Assembly (NCBI RefSeq): GCF_002760655.1
Contig: NZ_PDOC01000001.1
Location: 62,001 to 126,000, forward strand
DNA: 64,000 bases
Reading direction: 5' to 3'
Source: Massilia eurypsychrophila
GTDB taxonomy: Bacteria > Pseudomonadota > Gammaproteobacteria > Burkholderiales > Burkholderiaceae_D
How positions within the stretch are numbered: position 1 is the stretch's first letter; every line of letters starts with the position of its first letter. Made by a program: the position numbers and the translations under genes. The notes beneath the pieces are model-generated. The model was not told where the DNA came from. It did not search any database and saw nothing but the letters and a program-made list of their open reading frames with translations. Shown piece by piece: positions 26,906 through 35,071 of this stretch.

Positions 26906-28735
26906 TTACCACGCCATCTTTAGCGTGTACTTGCCGCTGGTGGCGCCGGTGCCGCCGCTGTAGTAGACCACGCGCACGTAACGGGCGCTGGTCGTGGTGC
27001 CGGTGTTGCTCACCGATGCCGCATCCACCACGCCGGCGCCGTTTTCGCTCCTGGCCAGCAGTGTGCCGCTACTGTTGTAGACGTACAAATCGTAGTCGGC
27101 GGTGGAAGTGCCCATCGTCAACGTCGACGTCAGCGTTTTGCCCGCTGGCAGCTGGACGGCGAAGAAGTCGGTGTCGGTGCTCGAGCCCATGTTGCCGCTG
27201 ACAACGGTGGCGCTGGTGGCGACGCTGTTGCTGCTGGCGAGGGTGTTGTTCGACTCGACTTCGTTCATCGCCGGCGCCGGCGTCGTCACTGTCCCGCTGG
27301 CCGCATCGACCGCGGCATTGGCATCGACGATGCCGGTGCCGCAACTGGTGCAGGTTGCCGGGAAGGCGCGCGCGGTGGACTTGAGCTTGCTCTCGATTTC
27401 GTCAGGCGTCAGGTTGGCGTTCTTCGACAACATCAGTGCGGCCACGCCGGCCACGTGCGGCGTGGCCATCGACGTGCCCTGGTAGAACGCGTAGTTGTCG
27501 GCGCCCGGCGCCTTCGTGCCCGCGTTGAGCGTCGACAAGATGCCGTTGGCGGCCACGCTGGTGTCGCCACCTGGCGCGGCAACGTCGACCACCGTGCCGT
27601 AGTTCGAGTACCAGGCGCGCCCGCCGGAGCGGTTGGTCGCCGCGACGGTGACGACGCCGGCGCAGTTGGCCGGATTCGAATTGCTGGCGTTGGTGTTCTC
27701 GTTGCCGGCGGCGACGATGACGACGGTGCCGCGCGAGCGCGCGCTGTTGATGGCGTTCTGGGTGGTGGCGCCGCAAGCGCCGCCGCCGCCGAGCGACATG
27801 TTGATCACGCGCGCCGGGTTGGCATTGGCCGGCACGCCGGAGACGGCGCCGCCGGACGACCAGATGATCGCGTCGGCAATATCGGACGTGTAGCCGCCGC
27901 ACTTGCCGAGTACGCGCACCGGCACAATCTTGGCGTTGAAGGCGACGCCGGCCACGCCGAGGCCGTTGCTGGTGCGCGCGGCAATGGTGCCGGCGACGTG
28001 GGTGCCGTGCCAGCTCGACGACTGGTCCTGGGCCGGCTGGCCGGTGCCGCACTCGCCGGCGACGATGGCGTCGCCGGTGTCGCTGGCATCGCTGTCGCGG
28101 CCGTTGCCGTCGTTGGCGATGGTGGCGCTGGAGATGAAGTCATAGCCCGGCAGGAACTGGCCGCTGAGATCGGCATGCGGACGGTAGCCGGTATCGATCA
28201 CCGCCACCTTGACGTTGGTGCCGGTGGCCTTGTCCCAGGCAACAGGCAGGCGCAGGCCGCCGGTCGTCTCGAAGTAATGCCACTGCTCGTTGTAGCGCGG
28301 GTCGGTCGGCGTGAACATTTTCTGCATGATCAGGTCGGGCTCGGCGTACTCGACCGACGGGTCGCGCGCGACCAGTTCGGCGGCGAGCGCGGCAACTTCC
28401 TCGGCCGACATCTTCTTGCTCAGTTGAACGATATGGGCGCCGGTGGCGGAGGTGTGCAGCATCTTCATCGACAGGCCGAACTGCTGGCCGGCGCGGTCGA
28501 CCAGCGCCTTGCGCGCCTGCGCCATGGCCGGCACCTTGGCCACGCCCTTGCCGGCCGGGGCGGCATCCTTGTACTTCACGATCAGGCGGTCGGTCTGCAT
28601 GATCGGCTGCACGGCCTGGGCCGCCGCGTGGAACTCGGGCACGCCGGCCATCGCCGTCAGCGGCAAGGCGCCGGCGACCGCAAGAACTGCACACATTCTC
28701 ACCAATTTCTGATTCTGGGACTGATTCCGCTTCAT
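26906..28735 (-). CDS. Secreted subtilisin-like serine protease (S8) with PPC domain
   Basis: 609 residues. A signal peptide (about 1-30, ending AMA) is followed by an inhibitor-type prodomain (about 48-135). The S8 catalytic domain carries Asp181 (VAVIDTGYR), His243 (SWHGTHVAG) and Ser422 (GTSMATPHVAG); Asn in SLGGGG/AAGNEN forms the oxyanion hole. Residues about 490-609 are a pre-peptidase C-terminal (PPC) beta-domain, which is usually removed after secretion. The protein should be an extracellular protease. The start at 28735 has an AAAGGAA site; the frame upstream is open but without signal features. Confidence 0.95.
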   Translation of the reverse strand: MKRNQSQNQKLVRMCAVLAVAGALPLTAMAGVPEFHAAAQAVQPIMQTDRLIVKYKDAAPAGKGVAKVPAMAQARKALVDRAGQQFGLSMKMLHTSATGAHIVQLSKKMSAEEVAALAAELVARDPSVEYAEPDLIMQKMFTPTDPRYNEQWHYFETTGGLRLPVAWDKATGTNVKVAVIDTGYRPHADLSGQFLPGYDFISSATIANDGNGRDSDASDTGDAIVAGECGTGQPAQDQSSSWHGTHVAGTIAARTSNGLGVAGVAFNAKIVPVRVLGKCGGYTSDIADAIIWSSGGAVSGVPANANPARVINMSLGGGGACGATTQNAINSARSRGTVVIVAAGNENTNASNSNPANCAGVVTVAATNRSGGRAWYSNYGTVVDVAAPGGDTSVAANGILSTLNAGTKAPGADNYAFYQGTSMATPHVAGVAALMLSKNANLTPDEIESKLKSTARAFPATCTSCGTGIVDANAAVDAASGTVTTPAPAMNEVESNNTLASSNSVATSATVVSGNMGSSTDTDFFAVQLPAGKTLTSTLTMGTSTADYDLYVYNSSGTLLARSENGAGVVDAASVSNTGTTTSARYVRVVYYSGGTGATSGKYTLKMAW

Positions 28736-29011
28736 GTGATTTCCTTTTGTTTTCCGATTGTTTAATGGGCAATTCCGGGCGCATGGCCTGGCTGCCGTTT
28801 TTACCTGGTGGTCTCCACACACAGGGCCGCCTGTAACGACGGGCGAACCAAGATTACACAAGAAGAAGTTAGTTCATTTGGGAAATCTCTCCCGAACTTG
28901 AGATTTCGCAACACTCGGGTCAAAATTCGTAGCTTGTTCGGCGGAAACGAATTTCCACCGAATCTCACGCTGATCGGTTTGATATTGAACGATGCTTGAT
29001 CGATATTTAAC

Positions 29012-29071
29012 GCTGGGGTCAGGTCTGACATTCGGACATTTGGCTGGGGTCAGGTCTGACATTCGGACATT
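29012..29071. repeat. RAYT-flanking repeats, left pair
   Basis: Two direct copies of a 29-bp unit at 29012-29040 and 29043-29071 (spacing 31). The unit begins GCTGGGGTCAGGTCTGAC and contains the short palindrome GTCAG-GT-CTGAC. The copies overlap the 3' end of the transposase gene. Confidence 0.93.
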
Positions 29072-29939
29072 CCGGCGGACTTGGGCTTCGTAAGGCACAT
29101 GAGTCCGCCTCGAATTTCTTCACAGCACGGCTGACGGTTCTGTAATGCACTGTGAAGTGCTCGGCAATTTCGGGCATCGTGTACGCCCCGCTGAGATATG
29201 CCCTCGCCATTGCTTCGCCAGCGGTAGCGCAATTGCCACGGTATTCATGCAGCGCCAGAGCAACTCCCCTCTTCTGAGTCCGCGACGTCTCAGTCCTGTG
29301 AGTCAGCATTTCGCCAGCGTAAAATCGTTTGACGAATGCGTCGTCACCGAGCACGAGCTGATGACGAGTGCCGAGAAGGGGGCTGGCTGCGCCACGACCG
29401 CTGGCAACGAAATCGCGATATGCATGCACGGCGGCGCCACGCTCTTCGCCAAACTGGCTCAGCAACCAATGGGTATCAAGCCATTCGGGTGCGGGCGCAT
29501 CGCAACACGTCATTGAGTAACTGCTCCAGGGCCATAGGTCGGCGGAGGTGACCATCCCGGCGCGAACCGGATTGAGCACAACGTATCGGCTGAGCGCCAG
29601 CAAGTAAGTCTGGCGTTGCACCAGGATCGCCTTGTAGCGCCCTTGGAACAGGTGGCCAACGATGCGATGCCGGAAATTGAAACGCTGCGTGAACTCCCCG
29701 TTCAGCTGACGCATTCCGCGGGCTAAATTGCCATCAGGAGTCTCGACCAATAAATGGTAGTGATTGCCCATCAAACAAAACGCGTGTACGTTCCAGCGAA
29801 ATCGTGCACAGACGGTGGCAAGTACTCCCAGCCAGGCGTGCCGATCGCCGTCGGTGCGAAAGATCGGCTCCTGCCGGTCTCCGCGGGATGTGACGTGATA
29901 GATGGCACCAGAAAATTCGAGTCGAAGCGGCCTGGTCAT
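29019..29939 (-). CDS. REP-associated tyrosine transposase (RAYT, Y1/HUH family)
   Basis: 306 residues. The Y1 transposase domain fills residues 1-about 185: LEFSGAIYHVTSRGD at the start, the HUH motif in GNHYHLLVE, and the likely nucleophile tyrosine in FQGRYKAIL. Near the C-terminus a helix-turn-helix-like segment (MPEIAEHFTVHYRTVSRAVKKFE) follows. The enzyme cuts and joins single-stranded DNA at hairpin repeats through a covalent phosphotyrosine. The ATG at 29939 has an AAGGAG site. The last 18 or so residues (PPECPNVRPDPSQMSECQT) are encoded by the flanking repeats, so the gene ends inside the element's own repeat. Confidence 0.92.
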   Translation of the reverse strand: MTRPLRLEFSGAIYHVTSRGDRQEPIFRTDGDRHAWLGVLATVCARFRWNVHAFCLMGNHYHLLVETPDGNLARGMRQLNGEFTQRFNFRHRIVGHLFQGRYKAILVQRQTYLLALSRYVVLNPVRAGMVTSADLWPWSSYSMTCCDAPAPEWLDTHWLLSQFGEERGAAVHAYRDFVASGRGAASPLLGTRHQLVLGDDAFVKRFYAGEMLTHRTETSRTQKRGVALALHEYRGNCATAGEAMARAYLSGAYTMPEIAEHFTVHYRTVSRAVKKFEADSCALRSPSPPECPNVRPDPSQMSECQT

Positions 29940-29998
29940 GACGGACTCCTTAGTTGAGGTATGCCTCATTGGAGCGCAGCGGTAGCCGATCAGTTCAA

Positions 29999-30058
29999 AA
30001 TGTCCGAATGTCAGACCTGACCCCAGCAAAATGTCCGAATGTCAGACCTGACCCCAGC
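29999..30058. repeat. RAYT-flanking repeats, right pair (inverted)
   Basis: Two copies at 29999-30027 and 30030-30058 (spacing 31) of the exact reverse complement of the left 29-bp unit. Copy number and spacing mirror the left side. Confidence 0.93.
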
Positions 30059-30060
30059 AT

Positions 30061-30095
30061 AAAAAAAGGCCGCGATCGCTCGCGGCCTTTTTTTG
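30061..30095. terminator. Bidirectional intrinsic terminator of the TonB receptor gene
   Basis: AGGCCGCGA (30067-30075), TCGC loop, TCGCGGCCT (30080-30088), with seven A on the left and seven T on the right. It lies directly after the receptor stop (minus strand) and also faces rightward. Confidence 0.93.
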
Positions 30096-30110
30096 CTGAA
30101 ACGCGACTGC

Positions 30111-32330
30111 TTAGAAGTTGCCCTTGAACTGGACGCCCACCGTGCGCGGCTCATTGATGAAGCCGGTCAGGTTGTTGAAGTCGATCGCACCCGTGATGCG
30201 GCGCGTGTCGGTGATGTTGCGGCCGAACGCGGCCACTTCGTACTTGCCGCTGTTCCAGATGTAGCCGAGGCGCAGGCCGCCTTCGGTCAGCGGCTTGCCG
30301 CTGAACTCAACCGCTTCGTACAGGAAGAAGTTGATCTTGCTGCGGTACGACCAGTCGGTCAGCACGTAGAGCTGGCCATCGGCCAGCGGCCACTGGTAGC
30401 GCGCGGTCGCGTTGACGGTCCAGCGCGGCGCCTGCGGCAACGGGTTGCCGTCGATGACGACGCGGCCGGCCGCGTTCAGCGGATCGGTGACGGTGCAGCT
30501 GCCGCACTTGTTGACCGACAGGCTGGCGTCGTTGATCTCGGTGAAGTTGTAGCTGCCGCCGGCGGTGACCTTGAAGTCGCTGCTGACGTAGGCTTCAAAA
30601 TCGAGCTCGGCGCCGCGGCCCTTGGTCTTGGCCGCATTGATCAGGCGATTGACGTTGGAGCTGCCGCCGACGACCGTCAGTTGCTGGTTCTTGACGCTGA
30701 AGTCGTAGACGCTGAAGGCGACGCGGCCGCGGCGCTCGAACAGGTCGGCCTTGACGCCGGCTTCGACCGACACGATCGTTTCTGCATCGGCCACCGTGAT
30801 CGGCACCGACGCCGAAGCGGCGGCAATACTCGGCGCGCGGAAACCGGTGGCGGCGCGCGCGTAGACGTTGACGTCCTTGTTGAGCTTGTAGGTGGCGCTC
30901 AGGTCCCAGTTCGCCTTGCTCTTGCTGGTGCTGACCGAACCTGGCCCGATCTGCACCACGTTGACCGCCGACACGGTGTTGAAGTCCTTCTTGTCGTTGG
31001 TGTAGCGCACGCCGCCGCGCACCGTGAAGGCATCGCTGATGGCGTAGTTGAGGGAAGCGAACGCCGCCCACGCGGTGTTGTCCTGGTGGCTGGCCAGGTG
31101 CGACGTCTGCGCGCCGGTGGTGCTGTTGAAGTTGTCGGTGTAACCGTTGGCGTCTTCATTGAAGTAGTACAGGCCAGCCTGCCAGTTGAGCGGACCGGCA
31201 ACTTTCGACTCGGCGCGGAACTCCTGCGTGTACTGCTTGACGCCGCTGATGCCGCCGGCGGTCTCGACCTGGAACGGGATGAAGCCAGGGCCGGCCGGCG
31301 TGCCGCCGTCGATGTCGCCGCGGCTCAGATACCGGTTGACCTGCTCGAAGCCGCTGATCGAGTACAGCTTGACGGCGCCGAGGTCCCACGACAGGCGCAT
31401 GCCGGCGCCGCTGGTCTTCAGGTTCTGGTAATTCTGCGCATTGGTGACGACGCGGTCGGCGTCGAAGCCGTCGGCGAAGTCGTTCGTGCCCTTCTTGATC
31501 AGGTTGGCGCGGAACAGGCGCGAGCTGCCGGTCGTCGTGCGCTGGTGCACGTTGAACAGCGCCGACAAGGTCGTGCTTGGTGCGTACAGCAGCTGCAGGC
31601 GCTCGGCGTGTTCGTTGTAGCCGTCCAGTTCGCCGCGCTTGACGCTGAACGCCGGGTCCGCATAGTTGTCGACGTAGTTGTCGCGGTGCTGGCGCAAGGT
31701 CGAAAAACGCATCGCCCACTGGTCCGACAGCGGCACGTTGATGGCGCCGTCGACGTTGATGGCGTTGTGCGAGGCGACGGTGCCGTTGTAGTAGCCCTCG
31801 ATCTTGCGCATGTTCGGCTTTTCGGATTCGAACTTGACCACGCCGGCCGGGGTGTTGCGGCCAAACAGCGTGCCCTGCGGGCCGCGCAGCACTTCAACGC
31901 CGGCCAGGTCGAAAATCGGGAAGCCTTTCAGGATCGGGTTTTCCTGCACGACGTCGTCGTAGATCAGCGAAACGGGCTGCGAGGCGAAGGTGTTGAAATC
32001 GGTATTGCCGTAGCCGCGGATGTAGAAGCGCGGGAAGGTGCGCCCATTCGACGATTCCACGTTCAGGCTCGGCACTTTGCCGGCCAGCACGCGGATGTCT
32101 TCGCCGCCGGACACCAGCACGTCGAGCTTCTCGCCCTTGATCTGGGTGACCGAGACCGGGACTTCCTTGATGTTTTCGGTGCGGCGCTGGGCAGTGACGG
32201 TAACGCTTTGCAGCTCTGGCGCGGCAACGGCCTGGGCCAGCGCGGAACCGACCGGCAGCATGGCCGTCAGGGCCAGCATGGCGCCGTGGGCGCGCAGTAC
32301 GCGCTGGTGCATCTTGGAGATCTTGATCAT
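30111..32330 (-). CDS. TonB-dependent outer-membrane receptor
   Basis: 739 residues. A signal peptide of about 32 residues (ending ALAQA) precedes a TonB-box-like stretch and the plug domain (about 45-165: VPVSVTQIKGEKL, GVEVLRGPQGTLFGRNTPAGVV). The rest is the 22-strand barrel, ending in an aromatic residue (VGVQFKGNF) as needed for Bam-assisted insertion. It takes up a large substrate across the outer membrane using TonB energy. The sequence resembles the group that includes ferric-siderophore and sugar receptors found in Xanthomonas-like and oxalobacterial genomes; the ligand cannot be named. The ATG at 32330 has AGGAAA upstream. Confidence 0.93.
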   Translation of the reverse strand: MIKISKMHQRVLRAHGAMLALTAMLPVGSALAQAVAAPELQSVTVTAQRRTENIKEVPVSVTQIKGEKLDVLVSGGEDIRVLAGKVPSLNVESSNGRTFPRFYIRGYGNTDFNTFASQPVSLIYDDVVQENPILKGFPIFDLAGVEVLRGPQGTLFGRNTPAGVVKFESEKPNMRKIEGYYNGTVASHNAINVDGAINVPLSDQWAMRFSTLRQHRDNYVDNYADPAFSVKRGELDGYNEHAERLQLLYAPSTTLSALFNVHQRTTTGSSRLFRANLIKKGTNDFADGFDADRVVTNAQNYQNLKTSGAGMRLSWDLGAVKLYSISGFEQVNRYLSRGDIDGGTPAGPGFIPFQVETAGGISGVKQYTQEFRAESKVAGPLNWQAGLYYFNEDANGYTDNFNSTTGAQTSHLASHQDNTAWAAFASLNYAISDAFTVRGGVRYTNDKKDFNTVSAVNVVQIGPGSVSTSKSKANWDLSATYKLNKDVNVYARAATGFRAPSIAAASASVPITVADAETIVSVEAGVKADLFERRGRVAFSVYDFSVKNQQLTVVGGSSNVNRLINAAKTKGRGAELDFEAYVSSDFKVTAGGSYNFTEINDASLSVNKCGSCTVTDPLNAAGRVVIDGNPLPQAPRWTVNATARYQWPLADGQLYVLTDWSYRSKINFFLYEAVEFSGKPLTEGGLRLGYIWNSGKYEVAAFGRNITDTRRITGAIDFNNLTGFINEPRTVGVQFKGNF

Positions 32331-32572
32331 GAGTTTTCCTGGAAAAATTGCGTGCGATGAAGTGACCGTGCCTTGTCTCCTGCCCGCTGACGCGCATCCT
32401 TGGGATGTCTTTACATTGCCAGACTCAGATGGCCGCTATTTTCGAACAGGCAACCCATGAGGTGCAAGGACTTTATCTAGACGAAAGATTCGCAAACAAC
32501 ACTATTTTTCCATCGCTGGCCTTGCGGCGCGCGATATGATAACGATCACAACAACTCTTTCCAGGAGCGTAC

Positions 32573-34702
32573 GTGTCCCACCCGACCATCTCGACCATTT
32601 CAACCATCTTCGCCGCCCTCGCGCTCGCCGCCGGTGGCGCCGGCGCTGCCGACACCCCCGTCGCGCCGGTCGCCGCCAAGGCTGCCTGGCAGGAAACGCG
32701 CCACGGCGAGGTTGTCACCGACGACTACCGCTGGCTGCAAAAGAAGGAAAACGCGGACGTCATTGCCCACCTGAATGCCGAAAATGCCTACACCGACGCG
32801 ATGACGGCCGCCATCGCGCCGCTGTCGAACAAGTTGTACGCCGAGATCAAGGGACGCATGCAGGAGATCGACCTGTCGGTGCCGACCCGCAGGGGCGACT
32901 ACTACTATTACAACCGCCTCGAAGCGGGCAAGCAGTACCAGATCATCTGCCGCCGCCCGGCCGGCGCCAAGATGGCCTACGACCCGGCCGCGCCGGAGGA
33001 AATCCTGCTCGACCAGAACAAGATGGCCGAGGGACATCAGTACTTCGCCGTGGGCAGCGTGCTGGTCAGCCCGGACGGCCGGCTGCTCGCGTATGCCACC
33101 GACACCACCGGCTTTCGCCAGTACACGCTGTTCGTCAAGGATCTGAAGAGCGGCCAGCTGCTGCCCGACAGCGCGCCGCGCGTGCAAAGCGCGGCATGGG
33201 CGGCCGACAACCAGACCCTGTTCTTCGTGCAGGAAGACGCTACCACCAAGCGCGGCGACCGCCTGCTGCGCATGAAGCTGGGCAGCGCGCCGGTGCAGGT
33301 ATACCACGAGCCGGTCGAGCAGTTCGCCCTGCAGGTGGCCGCCACACGCGACAAGCAATTCATCCGGCTCGACATCGGCGCCACCGACACCAGCGAAGTT
33401 CGACTGCTGCCAGCCGGCCAGCCGCAGGGCGAGTTCGTTTCGCTGGGCCGCGAAAAGGGTCACCGCTACCGCGTCGACCACCGCGACGGCGAGCTGTTCA
33501 TCACGACCAACAAGGACGCCAAGAACTTCCGCGTGGTAACCGCGCCGGCCAGCGCGCCGCAGCAGCAGAACTGGAAGCCGCTGCTGCGCCATGATGGCAA
33601 GGTACTGGTGCAAAACGTCGAAGCGTTCCGCGACTACCTGGTGGTCAGCGAAAAGACGCATGCCCTGAACCGCATGCGCATCTACGACTTTGGCAAGAAG
33701 ACCTGGAAGAGCGTGAAGTTCGACGACCCGGTGTACCTGGCGCGCGGCGCCGGCACACCTGAATTTTCCGCCGGCGCCTACCGCGTGTCGTACCAGTCGC
33801 CGGTGACGCCGCCGACGGTGCTCGACGTCGACATGGCCACTGGCGCGCGCACCGTGCTCAAGCGCGAAGAAGTGGTCGGCGGCCATGATCCGAAGCGCTA
33901 CGTCACGCGCCGCATGTGGGTCACCGCGCGCGACGGCGTCAAGGTGCCGCTGTGGGCGGTGTACCGCAAGGGCACGCGCTTCGACGGCAAGGCGCCGCTG
34001 CTGCTGTATTCGTACGGCTCATACGGCTATTCGACCGAGGCGACGTTCGCCAGCAAGCGCATCAGCCTGCTCGAGCGCGGCGTCATCTACGTGCAGGCGC
34101 ACATCCGCGGCGGCACCGACATGGGCGAGCACTGGCACGAGGACGGCATGCTGATGAAAAAGAAGAACACCTTCAACGACTTCATCGACAGCGCCGAATT
34201 TCTGGTGAAGAACAAATGGACGTCGCCGGACCGCCTGATCATCGAAGGCGGCAGCGCCGGCGGCCTGCTGATGGGCGCGGTTGTGAACATGCGTCCGGAC
34301 CTGTTTCGCGCGGTGCACGCGGCGGTGCCGTTCGTCGACGTGATGAACACGATGATGGACGCGTCACTGCCGCTGACGACCGGCGAGTACCTCGAATGGG
34401 GCGACCCGAACCAGAAGGCGGCGTACGACTACATGCGCAGCTACTCGCCGTACGACAATATCGAGCGCAAGAAGTACCCGGCGATGCTCGTCACGACCGG
34501 CCTGAACGACAGCCAGGTGATGTACTGGGAGCCGGCCAAGTACGTGGCCAAGCTGCGCGCGCACAAGACCGACAGCAATCCGCTGCTGCTCAAAACCAAC
34601 ATGGGCGCTGGACACGGCGGCGCGTCGGGGCGTTATGACGCCATTCGCGAGGGGGCATTCCAGATGGCGTGGATGCTGTCGCAGTGGGGGATAGTCGAAT
34701 AA
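32573..34702 (+). CDS. Prolyl oligopeptidase family (S9A) serine peptidase, oligopeptidase B-like, exported
   Basis: 709 residues from a GTG start with an AGGAG site. The first 25 residues form a signal peptide (ending GAGA), so the enzyme is probably periplasmic. A seven-bladed propeller domain (about 75-430) is followed by the alpha/beta hydrolase domain. Catalytic residues are Ser561 (EGGSAGGLL), Asp646 (GLNDSQV) and His681 (GAGHGG). YSYGSYGYS and RGGTDMGEHWHEDG are typical of oligopeptidase B. It cleaves short peptides after basic or proline residues. It is divergent from the TonB receptor gene. Confidence 0.94.
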   Translation: MSHPTISTISTIFAALALAAGGAGAADTPVAPVAAKAAWQETRHGEVVTDDYRWLQKKENADVIAHLNAENAYTDAMTAAIAPLSNKLYAEIKGRMQEIDLSVPTRRGDYYYYNRLEAGKQYQIICRRPAGAKMAYDPAAPEEILLDQNKMAEGHQYFAVGSVLVSPDGRLLAYATDTTGFRQYTLFVKDLKSGQLLPDSAPRVQSAAWAADNQTLFFVQEDATTKRGDRLLRMKLGSAPVQVYHEPVEQFALQVAATRDKQFIRLDIGATDTSEVRLLPAGQPQGEFVSLGREKGHRYRVDHRDGELFITTNKDAKNFRVVTAPASAPQQQNWKPLLRHDGKVLVQNVEAFRDYLVVSEKTHALNRMRIYDFGKKTWKSVKFDDPVYLARGAGTPEFSAGAYRVSYQSPVTPPTVLDVDMATGARTVLKREEVVGGHDPKRYVTRRMWVTARDGVKVPLWAVYRKGTRFDGKAPLLLYSYGSYGYSTEATFASKRISLLERGVIYVQAHIRGGTDMGEHWHEDGMLMKKKNTFNDFIDSAEFLVKNKWTSPDRLIIEGGSAGGLLMGAVVNMRPDLFRAVHAAVPFVDVMNTMMDASLPLTTGEYLEWGDPNQKAAYDYMRSYSPYDNIERKKYPAMLVTTGLNDSQVMYWEPAKYVAKLRAHKTDSNPLLLKTNMGAGHGGASGRYDAIREGAFQMAWMLSQWGIVE

Positions 34703-34728
34703 AAAAGCGCGGGCCGAACAAAAAGGCC

Positions 34729-34757
34729 TTGCGCGCTGTGAAATTACTAGATATGAT
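34729..34757 (+). promoter_or_regulatory. Predicted promoter of the tRNA genes
   Basis: A -35-like TTGCGC (34729-34734), 17-bp spacer, and -10-like TATGAT (34752-34757), followed by a GC-rich stretch (CGGGCC) of the type seen at stringently controlled stable-RNA promoters. It lies about 57 bp upstream of tRNA-Val. Confidence 0.6.
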
Positions 34758-34814
34758 TCGGGCCTCTTAAGACGTGGTGACAAACGTCTGAAGCAGATCT
34801 GATTAGAAGTGTGC

Positions 34815-34890
34815 GGGCGCTTAGCTCAGTTGGTAGAGCGGAGCCCTTACAAGGCTTAGGTCGGGAGTTCGAGCCTCTCAGCGCCCACCA
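34815..34890 (+). tRNA. tRNA-Val (anticodon TAC)
   Basis: Folds as a standard 76-base tRNA with encoded CCA. Acceptor GGGCGCT pairs AGCGCCC; the D arm GCTCAGTTGGTAGAGC, anticodon stem GAGCC/GGCTT with loop CTTACAA (anticodon TAC), and T arm GGGAG-TTCGAGC-CTCTC are clear. Confidence 0.96.
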
Positions 34891-34935
34891 AATCAGAGAC
34901 TGATTCATGATCAGCGGTACCGATCAGAGTAATAC

Positions 34936-35012
34936 GGAGTGGTAGTTCAGTTGGTTAGAATACCGGCCTGTCACGTCGGGGGTCGCGGGTTCGAGTCCCG
35001 TCCGCTCCGCCA
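34936..35012 (+). tRNA. tRNA-Asp (anticodon GTC)
   Basis: 77 bases with encoded CCA. Acceptor GGAGTGG/CCGCTCC (one T-G pair), anticodon loop CTGTCAC with anticodon GTC, T arm GCGGG-TTCGAGT-CCCGT. Very close to the E. coli tRNA-Asp. A terminator follows at once. Confidence 0.97.
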
Positions 35013-35023
35013 GCATTGAAGAT

Positions 35024-35050
35024 AAGGGCCCGATTCGTCGGGCCCTTTTT
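35024..35050 (+). terminator. Intrinsic terminator after tRNA-Asp
   Basis: AAGGGCCCGA (35024-35033), TTCG loop, TCGGGCCCTT (35038-35047), then Ts. It ends the tRNA transcript. Confidence 0.95.
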
Positions 35051-35071
35051 CTATTGTGGATTTCACCGCAT

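Larger units (their letters stand above)
29012..30058 (-). mobile_element. RAYT with flanking inverted repeats (REP-type element, 'REPtron'-like)
   Basis: A REP-associated tyrosine transposase gene is bracketed by two copies of a 29-bp unit on the left and two exact inverted copies on the right. There are no long terminal repeats or visible target duplications, consistent with REP-type elements moved by single-strand (HUH) chemistry. Boundaries are set by the outer ends of the repeats. Confidence 0.82.

Noticed and set aside
29012-29071. Two short direct repeats that could suggest a CRISPR array
   Set aside because: Only two copies per side with a 2-base gap, mirrored on the other side of a transposase; there are no spacers and no cas genes.
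32536-32556. Possible Fur box between the TonB receptor and S9A peptidase genes
   Set aside because: The run GATATGATAACGATCAC has only a partial match to the Fur consensus and could equally be a -10 element of the peptidase gene.
34708-34737. Imperfect hairpin after the S9A peptidase gene
   Set aside because: Stem is interrupted, no T-run, and it overlaps the predicted tRNA promoter -35; not called as terminator.
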